Translations under genes and position numbers: made by a program
Part shown: one piece after another, positions 36,452 through 45,210 of the stretch
Numbering within the stretch: position 1 is the stretch's first letter
Layout: each line of letters opens with the position of its first letter
Notes under the pieces: model-generated
Seen by the model: only the letters and a program-made list of their open reading frames with translations
Database searches by the model: none
Told to the model about the DNA's origin: nothing
Source: an uncultured Rikenellaceae bacterium
GTDB taxonomy: Bacteria; Bacteroidota; Bacteroidia; Bacteroidales; Rikenellaceae
Length of the DNA stretch: 64,000 bases
Direction: 5' to 3'
Assembly: GCA_944326945.1 (NCBI GenBank)
Contig: CALVFY010000011.1
Coordinates: 1 to 64,000 of the forward strand

Positions 36452-37381
36452 TTGAAAATCAAGAGCATTTTAGTTTCGCAACCGACCCCTGCGGTTCCTG
36501 AGAAATCTCCGTTTTACGAAATTTCCGCTAAATACGGTGCAAAAATTACATTCCGACCTTTTATCCGGGTGCAGGGAGTGAGTCTGAAAGAGTTCCGCAG
36601 TCAGCGGACCGAAATCCTGGATTATACAGCTGTCATTTTTACCAGTCGTTCGACAGTTGATCATTTCTTCCGCATTTGCGAGGAGGCCCGTATCACGGTG
36701 CCTGAAACGATGAAGTATCTGTGTAACACGGAGGCTGTGGCCCTCTATCTGCAGAAGTATATCGTTTATCGTAAACGTAAAATATCTTTTGCGAACGGTT
36801 CTTTTGCCAATTTCATGGAGTTGATTCTCAAACATCGCGATGAGAAATTGTTGCTTACGCTTTCCGAACCTCACAAGCCGGAATTGCCGATGACGATGGA
36901 GAAATTGAAACTCAATTTCCATAAAGTGATTCTCTCTCGCACTGTCAGCAATGATGTCTCTGATGTGAAACCTTCCGATTATGATTTGATGGTCTTTTAT
37001 AGCCCGTCGGAGATAGCCGCTCTGATATCCGCATTCGGAACCGAAAATTTGCCGATGATCGGAACGTTCGGCGACGGAACTACGCGTGCAGCGATCGAGG
37101 CTGGACTTACCGTGCAGGTGATGGCTCCTACGCCCGAGGCTCTTTCGATGACCAAGGCTGTGGATCTGTTTGTGGCCAAGATCAATGCCGGAGAGACAGT
37201 GGTACCCGTACAGGTCAATACGCCTCGTCAGTCGGATGAATTTATTAAGGCTCAGGAAGCCAAACCGGTGAAGAAGAGCCGTGTGAAGAAAGCCGATGGC
37301 GCTGCGTCGAAGTCCACAGGGAAAACGGTTCGTTCGGTAGCGGCCCGTTCGGTGGTCAAAGAGGTTAAAAAAAGCATGTGA
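36452..37381 (+). CDS. hemD: Uroporphyrinogen-III synthase with a basic C-terminal tail
   Basis: A 309-aa protein with the two-domain HemD fold. It has N-terminal 'ILVSQPTPAVPEKSPFYEISAKYGAKITFRPFI', 'AVIFTSRSTVDHFF' and 'VFYSPSEIAALISAFG...PMIGTFGDGTTRAAIEAGL'. The enzyme cyclises hydroxymethylbilane. The start appears to be TTG at 36452 (no ATG fits before the conserved N terminus), preceded by an A/G-rich stretch. Residues about 265-309 form a Lys/Arg/Ala/Ser-rich tail that HemD proteins do not need for catalysis. rnpA follows. Confidence 0.88.
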   Translation: MKIKSILVSQPTPAVPEKSPFYEISAKYGAKITFRPFIRVQGVSLKEFRSQRTEILDYTAVIFTSRSTVDHFFRICEEARITVPETMKYLCNTEAVALYLQKYIVYRKRKISFANGSFANFMELILKHRDEKLLLTLSEPHKPELPMTMEKLKLNFHKVILSRTVSNDVSDVKPSDYDLMVFYSPSEIAALISAFGTENLPMIGTFGDGTTRAAIEAGLTVQVMAPTPEALSMTKAVDLFVAKINAGETVVPVQVNTPRQSDEFIKAQEAKPVKKSRVKKADGAASKSTGKTVRSVAARSVVKEVKKSM

Positions 37382-37427
37382 CAGATTGGCTTGTCTTCGT
37401 GCGGGGCAGGTTGTAAGGAGGAAAATC

Positions 37428-37811
37428 ATGACGGAATTTTCCCTGACCAAAGCAGAAAGATTGTCGGGTGAGCAGAGAATCGCTCGCTTGTTTCAGCGTG
37501 GGAAGGGGGGATTTGTCTATCCGTTTCGTTATGTGTGCCTTTGGGGGGAGACGGAATCGGAGGCGATAAATTCGGCCGTGTTGATCTCCGTTTCTAAACG
37601 CTATCATAAACGGGCCAATCGACGCAATTTGCTTAAGCGCAGAATCCGTGAAGCCTATCGACTGCACAAACACTCTTTGGTGGAGAGTGTACGAATCCGG
37701 AAAAAGAGTTTGGATATTGCATTGATATATACTTCGAAAGAGATTGTCCCCTATAAAACGACGGAAGATGCTGTGCGGAAAATTCTGGAAAAAATTCTGC
37801 GGGAGCCTTAA
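37428..37811 (+). CDS. rnpA: Ribonuclease P protein component
   Basis: The ATG at 37428 gives 127 aa. The RNR motif ([21 protein letters not shown]) is intact, and the N terminus has '[20 protein letters not shown]'. It binds the RNase P RNA to mature tRNA 5' ends. It overlaps the start of yidD. In many bacteria rnpA follows rpmH; here it follows hemD, as is common in Bacteroidales. Confidence 0.95.
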   Translation: MTEFSLTKAERLSGEQRIARLFQRGKGGFVYPFRYVCLWGETESEAINSAVLISVSKRYHKRANRRNLLKRRIREAYRLHKHSLVESVRIRKKSLDIALIYTSKEIVPYKTTEDAVRKILEKILREP

Positions 37812-38028
37812 GTGGCTTCTTTCTTCTCCTTTTATTCTGCTGATAAGGTTCTATCAGTATTGTATCTCTCCGTTTACTCCGGCAGCGTGTCGTTATACGC
37901 CGACCTGTTCTCAGTATGCGCTGGAGGCGATCCGTAAATACGGAATATTGAAAGGCGGGTGGCTGGCTCTCAAAAGGATTCTTTCTTGCCATCCGTGGGG
38001 GGGCAGTGGATATGATCCGGTGCCATGA
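37768..38028 (+). CDS. yidD: YidD membrane protein insertion efficiency factor
   Basis: From the ATG at 37768 the protein has 86 aa. It carries the full signature '[32 protein letters not shown]' and the ending '[15 protein letters not shown]'. A TTG at 37744 would add eight residues. It is a small membrane-associated protein that helps YidC-dependent insertion. It overlaps rnpA by 44 bp and ends the long plus-strand cluster at a terminator. Confidence 0.93.
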   Translation: MLCGKFWKKFCGSLKWLLSSPFILLIRFYQYCISPFTPAACRYTPTCSQYALEAIRKYGILKGGWLALKRILSCHPWGGSGYDPVP

Positions 38029-38042
38029 ACCGTGTATAAAGT

Positions 38043-38073
38043 AAAAGAGCCACCTTCTTCGGGTGACTCTTTT
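38043..38073. terminator. Bidirectional terminator between yidD and the small lipoprotein gene
   Basis: Arms AAAAGAGCCACC and GGTGACTCTTTT pair with one C-A mismatch around a 7-nt loop. Poly-T at the end on both strands serves yidD on the plus strand and the small lipoprotein on the minus strand. Confidence 0.75.
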
Positions 38074-38094
38074 GTTTTACCTTGTGTGGCTCAA

Positions 38095-38298
38095 TTATTT
38101 GGTAGCGCACGCGGTCGTGTCTGCACAAGTGCTGTCAGCGCAGATGCTGTCGCATTCAATGGCAACGCTGTCTTCTACAACAGTCTCGATAACGGCAGTA
38201 GAATCAGCTGCAGTTTCAGTAGCCTTGTTGGCATTTCCGGCACACGACATAGCCATTGCAGCAACGGCAACGACGAATACAGAAGTCAAAGTTTTCAT
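38095..38298 (-). CDS. Small cysteine-rich lipoprotein, 67 aa
   Basis: The signal peptide ends in a lipobox (AMAMSC, Cys19), leaving a mature protein of 49 residues. These are mostly Ala/Thr/Asp/Glu, with four further cysteines in the last 20 residues (ECDSICADSTCADTTACATK). The acidic, cysteine-spaced tail looks like a metal- or redox-sensitive element, but no family is recognised. It has its own near-perfect promoter and a terminator, which supports its being a real, well-expressed gene. Confidence 0.8.
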   Translation of the reverse strand: MKTLTSVFVVAVAAMAMSCAGNANKATETAADSTAVIETVVEDSVAIECDSICADSTCADTTACATK

Positions 38299-38337
38299 AA
38301 CGTAAAGGGTTTATAATTAAACTTATTAAAGTCGTGC

Positions 38338-38369
38338 CAAAAGTATAGTATTCGTTTGAAATATCCAAA
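38338..38369 (-). promoter_or_regulatory. Near-perfect Bacteroidota promoter of the small lipoprotein
   Basis: On the minus strand a -33 TTTG (38366-38369), a 20-bp spacer, and a -7 TACTTTTG (38338-38345) match the sigma-ABfr consensus in both boxes and in spacing. The start codon is at 38298, giving a leader of roughly 30-35 nt. Confidence 0.8.
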
Positions 38370-38401
38370 AGTTTTTTTTATATTCCCCGAGATTTTTTGT
38401 A

Positions 38402-38866
38402 TTATTCTCCCAACAGCTTGACAAGGAACTCTTCACGCACTACGAAAGCTCTGTCGAAATCGCCTTTAATGCGGCCCCAGAGGATGATGGCTTCCTCGAA
38501 AGAGAGGCAGTTTCCTACGGTTACTTTAAAATAGGGGTTTTCGTAAACCATATAAGCAGGGGTGTCTGGATAGAGTTCCTTAAAACGGGTTAAAATGTTT
38601 TCTGCAGAAGTTCTGGCACTTTGACTGTTATCGAAAAAGATTCGTACACGGTAACCGCGGAACTTTTCTTCGCCCGTAATGGGGCGTTTCAGACTACGTA
38701 TTGCCTGGGCTGCATTTCCCTCTTCCGTGACGGTCACATGTGATCGATGCAATGAATCGGGCAGAGCCAATTTCGTTTTGAAGTCGTCGATATTCTGGGC
38801 ACAGAGTGCCGTGCAGGAGAGTAAGGCGGCTCCTGAGAGCAGTGGGAAAATGGATATTCGTTTCAT
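38402..38866 (-). CDS. SPOR-domain secreted protein
   Basis: A 154-aa protein with a signal peptide ending LCAQ. The C-terminal half (about residues 67-150) has a SPOR-like pattern (FRGYRVRIFFDNSQSARTSAENILTRFKELYPDTPAYMVYENPYFKVTVGNCLSFEEA), a domain that binds denuded peptidoglycan. Its start overlaps the stop of the LEA-type gene by 4 bp. A role in the cell wall or envelope is likely, but the precise function is unknown. Confidence 0.82.
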   Translation of the reverse strand: MKRISIFPLLSGAALLSCTALCAQNIDDFKTKLALPDSLHRSHVTVTEEGNAAQAIRSLKRPITGEEKFRGYRVRIFFDNSQSARTSAENILTRFKELYPDTPAYMVYENPYFKVTVGNCLSFEEAIILWGRIKGDFDRAFVVREEFLVKLLGE

Positions 38867-39357
38867 GGTTGAATCATCTTGAACAACTCGTCCGTATCGG
38901 CCCCAAAAGTACGAAGAAAATCGGTAAACGGTACCTTATCGAAACGTATTTTTTTACGGGCCCACCCTGCTTTTGCGGTGATTTCACCCGAAACGGTGAG
39001 TTGAGAGAGGGTGCTTTTCAGGTTGCTCATCATACTCAGTGCCCCCAGCGGATTGGACAATTTGAGGCGCAGAGAGACCGGAATACTGCTGGTCGATTTA
39101 CGGGGGACGATTACCTGTTGACCCAGTTTCAGGTCGACCAACGACATTTCTCCGTGTCGCAGATCGAGCCGGGCATCTTCTATGCGGAGTTTGGAACCCG
39201 ATTGGTTTTCAACTTTCAGGGTGAGGTCTATGCGAGAGAAACCTTGTACGGAGACATTTTCCACCTCGTGAAGCATAATGTCGTCCTGTTTGATACAGGA
39301 GCCCAGCCACAGGGGGAGTGTGAGAAGCAGAATTCGGATAGTGATTTTTGCAGTCAT
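38863..39357 (-). CDS. LEA type 2 / WHy-like lipoprotein
   Basis: A 164-aa lipoprotein (LWLGSC, Cys21). The mature region (about residues 33-140) has the alternating beta pattern of late-embryogenesis-abundant type 2 domains (VQGFSRIDLTLKVENQSGSKLRIEDARLDLRHGEMSLVDLKLG). Bacterial members are periplasmic and of unclear role. It lies 12 bp after ubiE and overlaps the SPOR gene. Confidence 0.75.
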   Translation of the reverse strand: MTAKITIRILLLTLPLWLGSCIKQDDIMLHEVENVSVQGFSRIDLTLKVENQSGSKLRIEDARLDLRHGEMSLVDLKLGQQVIVPRKSTSSIPVSLRLKLSNPLGALSMMSNLKSTLSQLTVSGEITAKAGWARKKIRFDKVPFTDFLRTFGADTDELFKMIQP

Positions 39358-39369
39358 GATATGGATATG

Positions 39370-40101
39370 TTATTTTTTCCCGGTATGAATATAAGCCACC
39401 CCTCCGAACAGTGCCCGCGAGTGACAATCCCGGAATCCTGCCTGGGTCATTATTTCACGGAGTCGTTCGGGGGCGGGAAATTCATCCACGGAACGGGGAA
39501 GGTAATGATAGGCCTTGCGGTCTTTGGAGAACCATCCTCCGACGGTGGGGAGTATCCGGTGGAAATAGAAACGATAAAGCGGGCCGAATATTTTGCCGTG
39601 GGGAGTGTCGAATTCCAGAATGAAGAGAGTTCCCCCCGGGCGCAATACCCGTTGCATGTGGGTCAGGCCGGAGGCGATGTCTGCGAAGTTGCGTACACCG
39701 AAGGCGACCGTGGCGGCATCGAATGAATTTTCGGGGAAGGGTAATGCCTCTACGTCGGCCACACTGTACGAAATGGTATCGCGGGGGATTTGTCCTTGAG
39801 TTTCGGCGGCAGAAGTTTTCTTTTGGGCGATTTCGATCATCTGCGGGGAGAGATCGACTCCTTCGATCCGGATGTCGGGAATTCTTCGTGCAATGGCTAA
39901 GGCTAAATCGCCTGTCCCGGTGGCTACGTCGATCACCCGGCGGGGACGGGTTGCGGCAAGCATCTTGACGGTCTTGCGTCGCCAACTGCGGTCGATACCC
40001 AACGAGAGCAAATGGTTGAGTCGATCGTAGACCGGAGCGATACGATCGAACATGTCTCGGATTTGCTGTGTCTTGGGGCGGTTGTCGTTATAAGGTTTCA
40101 T
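39370..40101 (-). CDS. ubiE: Demethylmenaquinone (ubiquinone-type) methyltransferase
   Basis: A 243-aa SAM-dependent enzyme of the UbiE/MenG family. The SAM motif is VIDVATGTGDLALAIARR, followed by GVDLSPQMIEIAQKK, ALPFPENSFDAATVAFGVRNFAD, and the tail 'GWFSKDRKAYHYLPRSVDEFPAPERLREIMTQAGF'. In this phylum the quinone is menaquinone, so it should make the last step of menaquinone synthesis (menG). It starts 6 bp after the permease gene stop. Confidence 0.95.
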   Translation of the reverse strand: MKPYNDNRPKTQQIRDMFDRIAPVYDRLNHLLSLGIDRSWRRKTVKMLAATRPRRVIDVATGTGDLALAIARRIPDIRIEGVDLSPQMIEIAQKKTSAAETQGQIPRDTISYSVADVEALPFPENSFDAATVAFGVRNFADIASGLTHMQRVLRPGGTLFILEFDTPHGKIFGPLYRFYFHRILPTVGGWFSKDRKAYHYLPRSVDEFPAPERLREIMTQAGFRDCHSRALFGGVAYIHTGKK

Positions 40102-40107
40102 GATTTG

Positions 40108-41361
40108 CTATTGATAACGGATCGTGACGTCGGGTCGGATACGGGAGACGATGAGAGTAGGAACAGTCATCAGTGCCACGATCAGGATGAATGTTCCGGC
40201 ATTGAGCCCGATCCACCAGTCCCAGTTCAACTCGATGGGGACCGACGAAAGGAAATAACCCGACTGATTGAGTTTTACTAAATGGGTTTGGGCCTGCAAC
40301 AGACAGAGTGCCACTCCGGCGATATTTCCCCAAAACATGCCGCGAAGCACGATGAAGGCCGACCGGATGACGAATATCTTTTGCAACGAACGATTGTTCA
40401 TGCCCAGGGCTTTGAGTACGCCGATCATCCGAGTCCGTTCGAGCAGGATGATAAGCAGGGCCGAGATCATGTTGAGCAGAGCCACAAGCAGCATAATGGT
40501 GATGATTACCGCCACATTTACGTTGTGGGCCTGCAGCCAGTCGAAAAGGTTCGGAAATTTCTCCCGGATGCTGACGGCCATCAGACTCTCTTCGCCGATC
40601 GGATCGGTCTGGACCAATACATCGTAGACCTCGTCGGCGAAACGGTCCAGTTGGCTGAAAGCGTCGGTGGTGACTTCATAGCCGGTGATCTGAGTCGAAT
40701 CCCAACCATTGAGGCGTTGTACATTTCTGATGTCGGTGGGGATCACCATCTTGTCGAGCTCCTCGAAGCCCGAATCATAGAGTCCGCTGATCTTGAAACG
40801 ATCCCGGCGAGGAGAACGTCCTTCGCGAATGAAGAGCATCTCCACCCGGTCGTCCACCTTCAGTTTCATCAATCGGGCCAGGGTGGTGGAGATCAGGATG
40901 TCTTTCGTGCGGAGCGAGTCTCCTACACGGGGAAGTTCTCCTTCTCGGAGATTTTGTTCGAAGAAAGACCAGTCGTAGTCGCGATCCACCCCTTTGAGCA
41001 TGATTCCCTGCATGGTTTCGTCCGTTTTGAGAATTCCTCCCTTGATGGCAAAGGGGTGGGCGGCGGCGAAATCGGGAATTTCGGAGAGATGTTTTTCCAG
41101 AATGGGATTACGCGGAATGGGATTGGTCTCCAGGGAGTTGTTTCCGTCGAGATTCACGACCTGGACATGGGCTCCGAAGCCGATCAGTTTCCCGGTGATT
41201 TCGTTTCGGAATCCGGTGATTACGGCCAGCGAAACGATCATTACCGCCATGCCGATCCCTACGGTGAGAGAAGCGATACGTATCATGACACCTCGTCCGG
41301 CGCCGCCTTTCGAGGCGGCGATACGTCGGGCGATGAAGAGTTCGGTATTGATTTTGGACAT
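40108..41361 (-). CDS. FtsX/LolC-E-type ABC transporter permease
   Basis: The ATG at 41361 gives 417 aa. One N-terminal helix (IASLTVGIGMAVMIVSLAVITGF), a large periplasmic MacB-PCD-like domain, and three C-terminal helices (VNVAVIITIMLLVALLNMISALLIILLERTRMIGVLKALG; SAFIVLRGMFWGNIAGVALCLLQ; LNAGTFILIVALMTVPTLIV) fit LolC/LolE, which release lipoproteins from the inner membrane. No LolD-type ATPase gene is adjacent. It heads a four-gene minus-strand run with ubiE. Confidence 0.85.
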   Translation of the reverse strand: MSKINTELFIARRIAASKGGAGRGVMIRIASLTVGIGMAVMIVSLAVITGFRNEITGKLIGFGAHVQVVNLDGNNSLETNPIPRNPILEKHLSEIPDFAAAHPFAIKGGILKTDETMQGIMLKGVDRDYDWSFFEQNLREGELPRVGDSLRTKDILISTTLARLMKLKVDDRVEMLFIREGRSPRRDRFKISGLYDSGFEELDKMVIPTDIRNVQRLNGWDSTQITGYEVTTDAFSQLDRFADEVYDVLVQTDPIGEESLMAVSIREKFPNLFDWLQAHNVNVAVIITIMLLVALLNMISALLIILLERTRMIGVLKALGMNNRSLQKIFVIRSAFIVLRGMFWGNIAGVALCLLQAQTHLVKLNQSGYFLSSVPIELNWDWWIGLNAGTFILIVALMTVPTLIVSRIRPDVTIRYQ

Positions 41362-41409
41362 CTCTGTACGGAACGGTGAAGATTTCGTGCAAAGTAACAT
41401 AAAATTTGG

Positions 41410-41417
41410 TACTTTTG
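41410..41417 (+). promoter_or_regulatory. Candidate -7 box of the SDR gene
   Basis: TACTTTTG (TAnnTTTG), 21 bp before the SDR start codon at 41439. Confidence 0.5.
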
Positions 41418-41438
41418 TGCAATAAAACCGAAACGATT

Positions 41439-42209
41439 ATGGGAAAGACTGCTTTGATTACGGGTGCTACGTCGGGAATCGGCGAGGCTACGGCGCGTCT
41501 GTTGGCCGAAGAGGGCTACGATTTGATTATTACCGGTCGCCGTTCACAGCGGCTTCGTGCCCTGAAAAAGGAGTTGGAAAAGAATTTTAGGGTGGAGGTA
41601 TTGCCACTGAGTTTCGATGTCCGCGACCGGCAACAGTGTGAGGCGGAATTGGGCAGTCTGCCGGAGGGATTCCGGGAGATCGATCTGCTGGTGAACAATG
41701 CCGGTTTGGCTGCCGGACTGGAACATATTGACAAGGGAGATCCTCTCGATTGGGATGCGATGATCGACACCAATGTGAAGGGGTTGCTCTATATTACGCG
41801 GGTCGTATCGGGGATGATGGTGCGTCAGGGTCACGGCCATATCGTCAATATCGGATCGATTGCCGGTACGCAACCCTATGAGAACGGTGCGGTATATTGT
41901 TCCACCAAACATGCCGTACATGCGTTGAGCCAGGCGATGCGGGCCGATTTGCTCCGTTCGGGGATCAGGGTGACCGAGATCCGGCCGGGAATGGTCGAGA
42001 CCGAATTTTCGGTGGTTCGTTTTCATGGCGACAAGGAACGGGCCGATCAGGTATATGAAGATATTACCCCGTTGACGGGCGAAGATATTGCCGAGGCTGT
42101 GGTTTGGGCGGTGAGTCAGCCGGCTCATGTCAATGTGGACGAGATTGTGATTACGGCTTCGCAACAGGCTGGCGCTTATTACACCTATCGGAAAGAGAAG
42201 CAGGTTTGA
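41439..42209 (+). CDS. Short-chain dehydrogenase, YdfG-like
   Basis: The ATG at 41439 gives 256 aa. Motifs are the cofactor loop GATSGIGEAT, NNAG (about 85), the catalytic Ser in NIGSIAG, and YCSTK (Tyr and Lys). An Arg-rich stretch (TGRRSQRL) after the second strand suggests NADP. The overall sequence is closest to YdfG-type 3-hydroxy acid / serine dehydrogenases. Monocistronic with its own -7 box. Confidence 0.9.
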   Translation: MGKTALITGATSGIGEATARLLAEEGYDLIITGRRSQRLRALKKELEKNFRVEVLPLSFDVRDRQQCEAELGSLPEGFREIDLLVNNAGLAAGLEHIDKGDPLDWDAMIDTNVKGLLYITRVVSGMMVRQGHGHIVNIGSIAGTQPYENGAVYCSTKHAVHALSQAMRADLLRSGIRVTEIRPGMVETEFSVVRFHGDKERADQVYEDITPLTGEDIAEAVVWAVSQPAHVNVDEIVITASQQAGAYYTYRKEKQV

Positions 42210-42290
42210 ACGTGCGGAGCGTTCCGGACAATAAGCAGCGAAATAACACGTTCTATTGTACAGTAAGAAAAAACTAAAAATTAGAAGATT

Positions 42291-42983
42291 ATGTATCCTT
42301 TTCATCTGAATGCCGAATGGCTTCTGATTATTATCATCGGTGTTGTGGGAATACTCGTGCAGTTCCGCCTGCAATCCGTGTTCAAGAAATATTCGAAAGT
42401 GATGTTTCCCGGGGGGCTGACCGGAAAGGATGTGGCCGAAAAGATGTTGCGGGACAATGGTATCCGGGACGTGAAGGTGGTCTCCACGCCGGGGCACCTG
42501 ACCGACCATTATAACCCCAAGACCAAGACCGTCAATTTGAGCGAAAGCGTCTATGCAAGTAATAGCGTGGCTGCGGCTGCCGTGGCGGCTCATGAGTGTG
42601 GTCATGCCGTACAACATGCCCGGGCATATGCCCCGCTGGAGATGCGTTCGGCTCTGGTGCCTGTTATCAGTTTTTCGTCGATGTGGTCGACATGGGTGAT
42701 CATTGCCGGGATTCTGCTGATCAATACCTTCCCGGTGCTGTTTTGGATCGGAATCGTGATGATTGCTCTTTCGGCACTCTTTTCACTGATCACTTTGCCG
42801 GTGGAGTACAATGCTTCGGCTCGTGCCATGGAGTGGCTCAAGAGCAGCGGAACCTTACAGGGAGGACAGGTGGCCCAGGCAAAGGAGGCTCTCTCGTGGG
42901 CGGCACGTACGTATCTGGTGGCGGCTCTGTCGGCAATTGCAACGTTGCTCTATTATCTGAGTTTTGCACGTAATCGGGAGTAA
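42291..42983 (+). CDS. YugP-type membrane zinc metallopeptidase
   Basis: A 230-aa protein with an N-terminal helix, the zinc motif HECGH (about residue 102) following 'VNLSESVYASNSVAAAAVAAHECGHAVQHA', a double helix in the middle, the downstream ligand region 'LPVEYNASARAMEWL', and a C-terminal helix. It matches PF04298 (YugP). The substrate is unknown. Confidence 0.92.
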   Translation: MYPFHLNAEWLLIIIIGVVGILVQFRLQSVFKKYSKVMFPGGLTGKDVAEKMLRDNGIRDVKVVSTPGHLTDHYNPKTKTVNLSESVYASNSVAAAAVAAHECGHAVQHARAYAPLEMRSALVPVISFSSMWSTWVIIAGILLINTFPVLFWIGIVMIALSALFSLITLPVEYNASARAMEWLKSSGTLQGGQVAQAKEALSWAARTYLVAALSAIATLLYYLSFARNRE

Positions 42984-43008
42984 CCGACCGGTACACGGAT
43001 GAAATATC

Positions 43009-43041
43009 AAGGGGCTGTCCGAGGTAATCGGACAGCCCCTT
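43009..43041. terminator. Bidirectional terminator between YugP gene and dnaG
   Basis: A perfect 14-bp stem (43009-43022 with 43028-43041) with a 5-nt loop and terminal T/A runs, placed in the 75-bp gap between two convergent genes. Confidence 0.88.
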
Positions 43042-43058
43042 TTATGGATGTAAGTGGT

Positions 43059-45125
43059 TTAGAGAATCAATCGGGAGAGTTTTTTCGAGATGGCGCTGCG
43101 TTCCTGGTTGAGTGCCGCGATACGGTACAAGATATCGTCCTCCTGTTCCTCGGAGAGATCGGGGGCTGCCAGTTGGCTTTGGAGGTCGGCGATGATGTGT
43201 CCGATGGCTTTCGATTTATAGAGGATGACGGCACGGGGTACCGCTTCGGCCAGTCGGTCCTTTTCGCTCTCCACAATGATGTCGTGTTTTTTCCACAATT
43301 TGCTCGCCGTGTAGTTGTCGTCGCTGGTGAGCAGATCGACCACCGCATTGCAGACGGCCGGATCGGGATGATTGATGAAGTGATGCATCGAGACGGGTTC
43401 TCCCGAACGATAGAGTTTCAGGTATTCGTTGTAGATGGTGCGGTAGCGCTCGTCCTGGAAAACGATGCCATTGGCATCCAGGTCACCGATAATTACTTCG
43501 GCAACATTGAGCGAGACCACTTGACGCCCCTCCTTGTAGTCGAAGTTCTCGGAACCGTATTTGAGCAGGTATTTGACCAGTTCTTTTTCCAATTCCTCCA
43601 TGCTGCTGCCCGGGTGGAGCGTACGGGGCAGGATGGCCGCCTCGATTTCGGCTATCTCTCCGGTTGATTCTCCAGCATAATAAATCTCCGTAGGGAGAGT
43701 GTTTTCGTCGGCAAATCGGGAGTCGTTTCCCGGCGGCGTGTTTCGAACACGATCGTATCCTTCGGCACGTTGACGGGCCTGTTGACGACGAATAAAGTCG
43801 CCAGCTTCTTTTCCTCCGGTACGGGTGGCCCGTTTGCGGGCCACTTCGGTCAGGAGCAACTGCTCGTCGACATCCATTGCGCGGGCGCACTCCTTGATGT
43901 AGACCGAACGGGTGATCGGTTCCGGAATTTCGGCGATCGAAGAGACAATATCCGTAATCAGGCCGGCCTTTTTGATCGGGTCGTTCCCCGCATCGGCCAT
44001 CAACAGCCTTGTTTTGAACGAGATGAAATCCTCTTCAGCCGAGCGGATGAATTCACGCAGTTCGGTGGCGTTGTGTGTGCGGGCGAAAGAGTCCGGATCG
44101 TCGCCGTCGGGCAACAGGACTACCCGTACGTTGAGTCCTTCGCGGAGAATCATGTCGATTCCCCGCAAGGAAGCCTTGATGCCGGCCGAATCGCCGTCGT
44201 AGATCACCGTCACGTTCTTCGTAAAACGACTGATCAGGCGTATCTGTCCCTCGGTGAGCGAGGTGCCCGAAGAGGCCACCACATTCTCCACACCCGATTG
44301 GTGCATCGAGATGACATCCGTGTAGCCCTCCACCAGAATACAGTAGTCTTCCTGCGTGATGGCCTTCTTGGCGAAGAAAAGACCGTAGAGGACATCGCTT
44401 TTATGATAAATCTCGCTTTCGGGCGAATTGAGGTATTTGGCGACTTTCTTGTCCGTACGCAGCGTTCGTCCTCCGAAGGCCGTCACGCGGCCGCTGATGC
44501 TGTGGATCGGGAAGATGACCCGTCCCGCGAACCGGTCACGGTAATCGCCTTGTTCCCGTTTGATTGTCAGACCCGTGCCTATGAGAAACTCCTCTTTGTA
44601 GCCGGCGGCAAGGGCGGCCCGGGTGAATGCATCGCCCACGGCGGGACAAAATCCGAGCCCGAATTTGCGGATTGTGGCATCCGAAAATCCCCGCTGACGA
44701 AAATATCCGATCCCCACGTTACGTCCTTCGTCGGTTTCGAGGAGTGTGTGTTGAAAATATTCGGCCGCATAACTGCTCACCACCATCATGCTCTCCCGAT
44801 CGTCGTTGCGGCGAACCTCTTCCGGCGTGAGTTCGCGCTCCTGTACCTCGATGCCGTATTTTTTTGCCACGTATTTCAACGCGTCGACATAATTCATGTT
44901 TTCGTGTTCCATGACGAAGCTGACGGCATTGCCTCCCTTGCCGCATCCGAAACATTTGAAGAGTCCCTTGCTCGGTGAGACAACAAACGAGGGGGTCTTT
45001 TCGTTATGGAACGGGCAACACGCCTGATAGTTCACCCCCTTTTTCTTGAGGGTGACGAAATCGCTGATCACTTCTACGATGTTGGCGGCAGCGTATATAC
45101 GGTCTATGGTGGCGCGGTCGATCAT
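43059..45125 (-). CDS. dnaG: DNA primase
   Basis: A 688-aa primase. The CHC2 zinc finger is at about residues 36-66 (CCPFHNEKTPSF..KCFGCGKGGNAVSF), then the N-terminal catalytic domain (FAGRVIFPIHSISGRVTAFGGR) and TOPRIM (LVEGYTDVISMHQSG, VIYDGDSAGIKASLRG). The C-terminal DnaB-interaction part ends in a helical tail. It makes RNA primers for replication. It is not next to rpsU or rpoD here; it stands alone between YugP and divergent uvrB. Confidence 0.96.
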   Translation of the reverse strand: MIDRATIDRIYAAANIVEVISDFVTLKKKGVNYQACCPFHNEKTPSFVVSPSKGLFKCFGCGKGGNAVSFVMEHENMNYVDALKYVAKKYGIEVQERELTPEEVRRNDDRESMMVVSSYAAEYFQHTLLETDEGRNVGIGYFRQRGFSDATIRKFGLGFCPAVGDAFTRAALAAGYKEEFLIGTGLTIKREQGDYRDRFAGRVIFPIHSISGRVTAFGGRTLRTDKKVAKYLNSPESEIYHKSDVLYGLFFAKKAITQEDYCILVEGYTDVISMHQSGVENVVASSGTSLTEGQIRLISRFTKNVTVIYDGDSAGIKASLRGIDMILREGLNVRVVLLPDGDDPDSFARTHNATELREFIRSAEEDFISFKTRLLMADAGNDPIKKAGLITDIVSSIAEIPEPITRSVYIKECARAMDVDEQLLLTEVARKRATRTGGKEAGDFIRRQQARQRAEGYDRVRNTPPGNDSRFADENTLPTEIYYAGESTGEIAEIEAAILPRTLHPGSSMEELEKELVKYLLKYGSENFDYKEGRQVVSLNVAEVIIGDLDANGIVFQDERYRTIYNEYLKLYRSGEPVSMHHFINHPDPAVCNAVVDLLTSDDNYTASKLWKKHDIIVESEKDRLAEAVPRAVILYKSKAIGHIIADLQSQLAAPDLSEEQEDDILYRIAALNQERSAISKKLSRLIL

Positions 45126-45198
45126 TGTCGATGTGTTTTGCAGAGGGTAAAGGTACTAATTAATCCGGAGAGGGCGAATCACTTCCGGTATTATTTCA

Positions 45199-45206
45199 TA
45201 ACTTTG
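45199..45206 (+). promoter_or_regulatory. -7 box almost abutting the uvrB start
   Basis: TAACTTTG (TAnnTTTG) ends 4 bp before the uvrB ATG at 45211. If used, it gives a leaderless or nearly leaderless mRNA. Confidence 0.45.
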
Positions 45207-45210
45207 TGGT

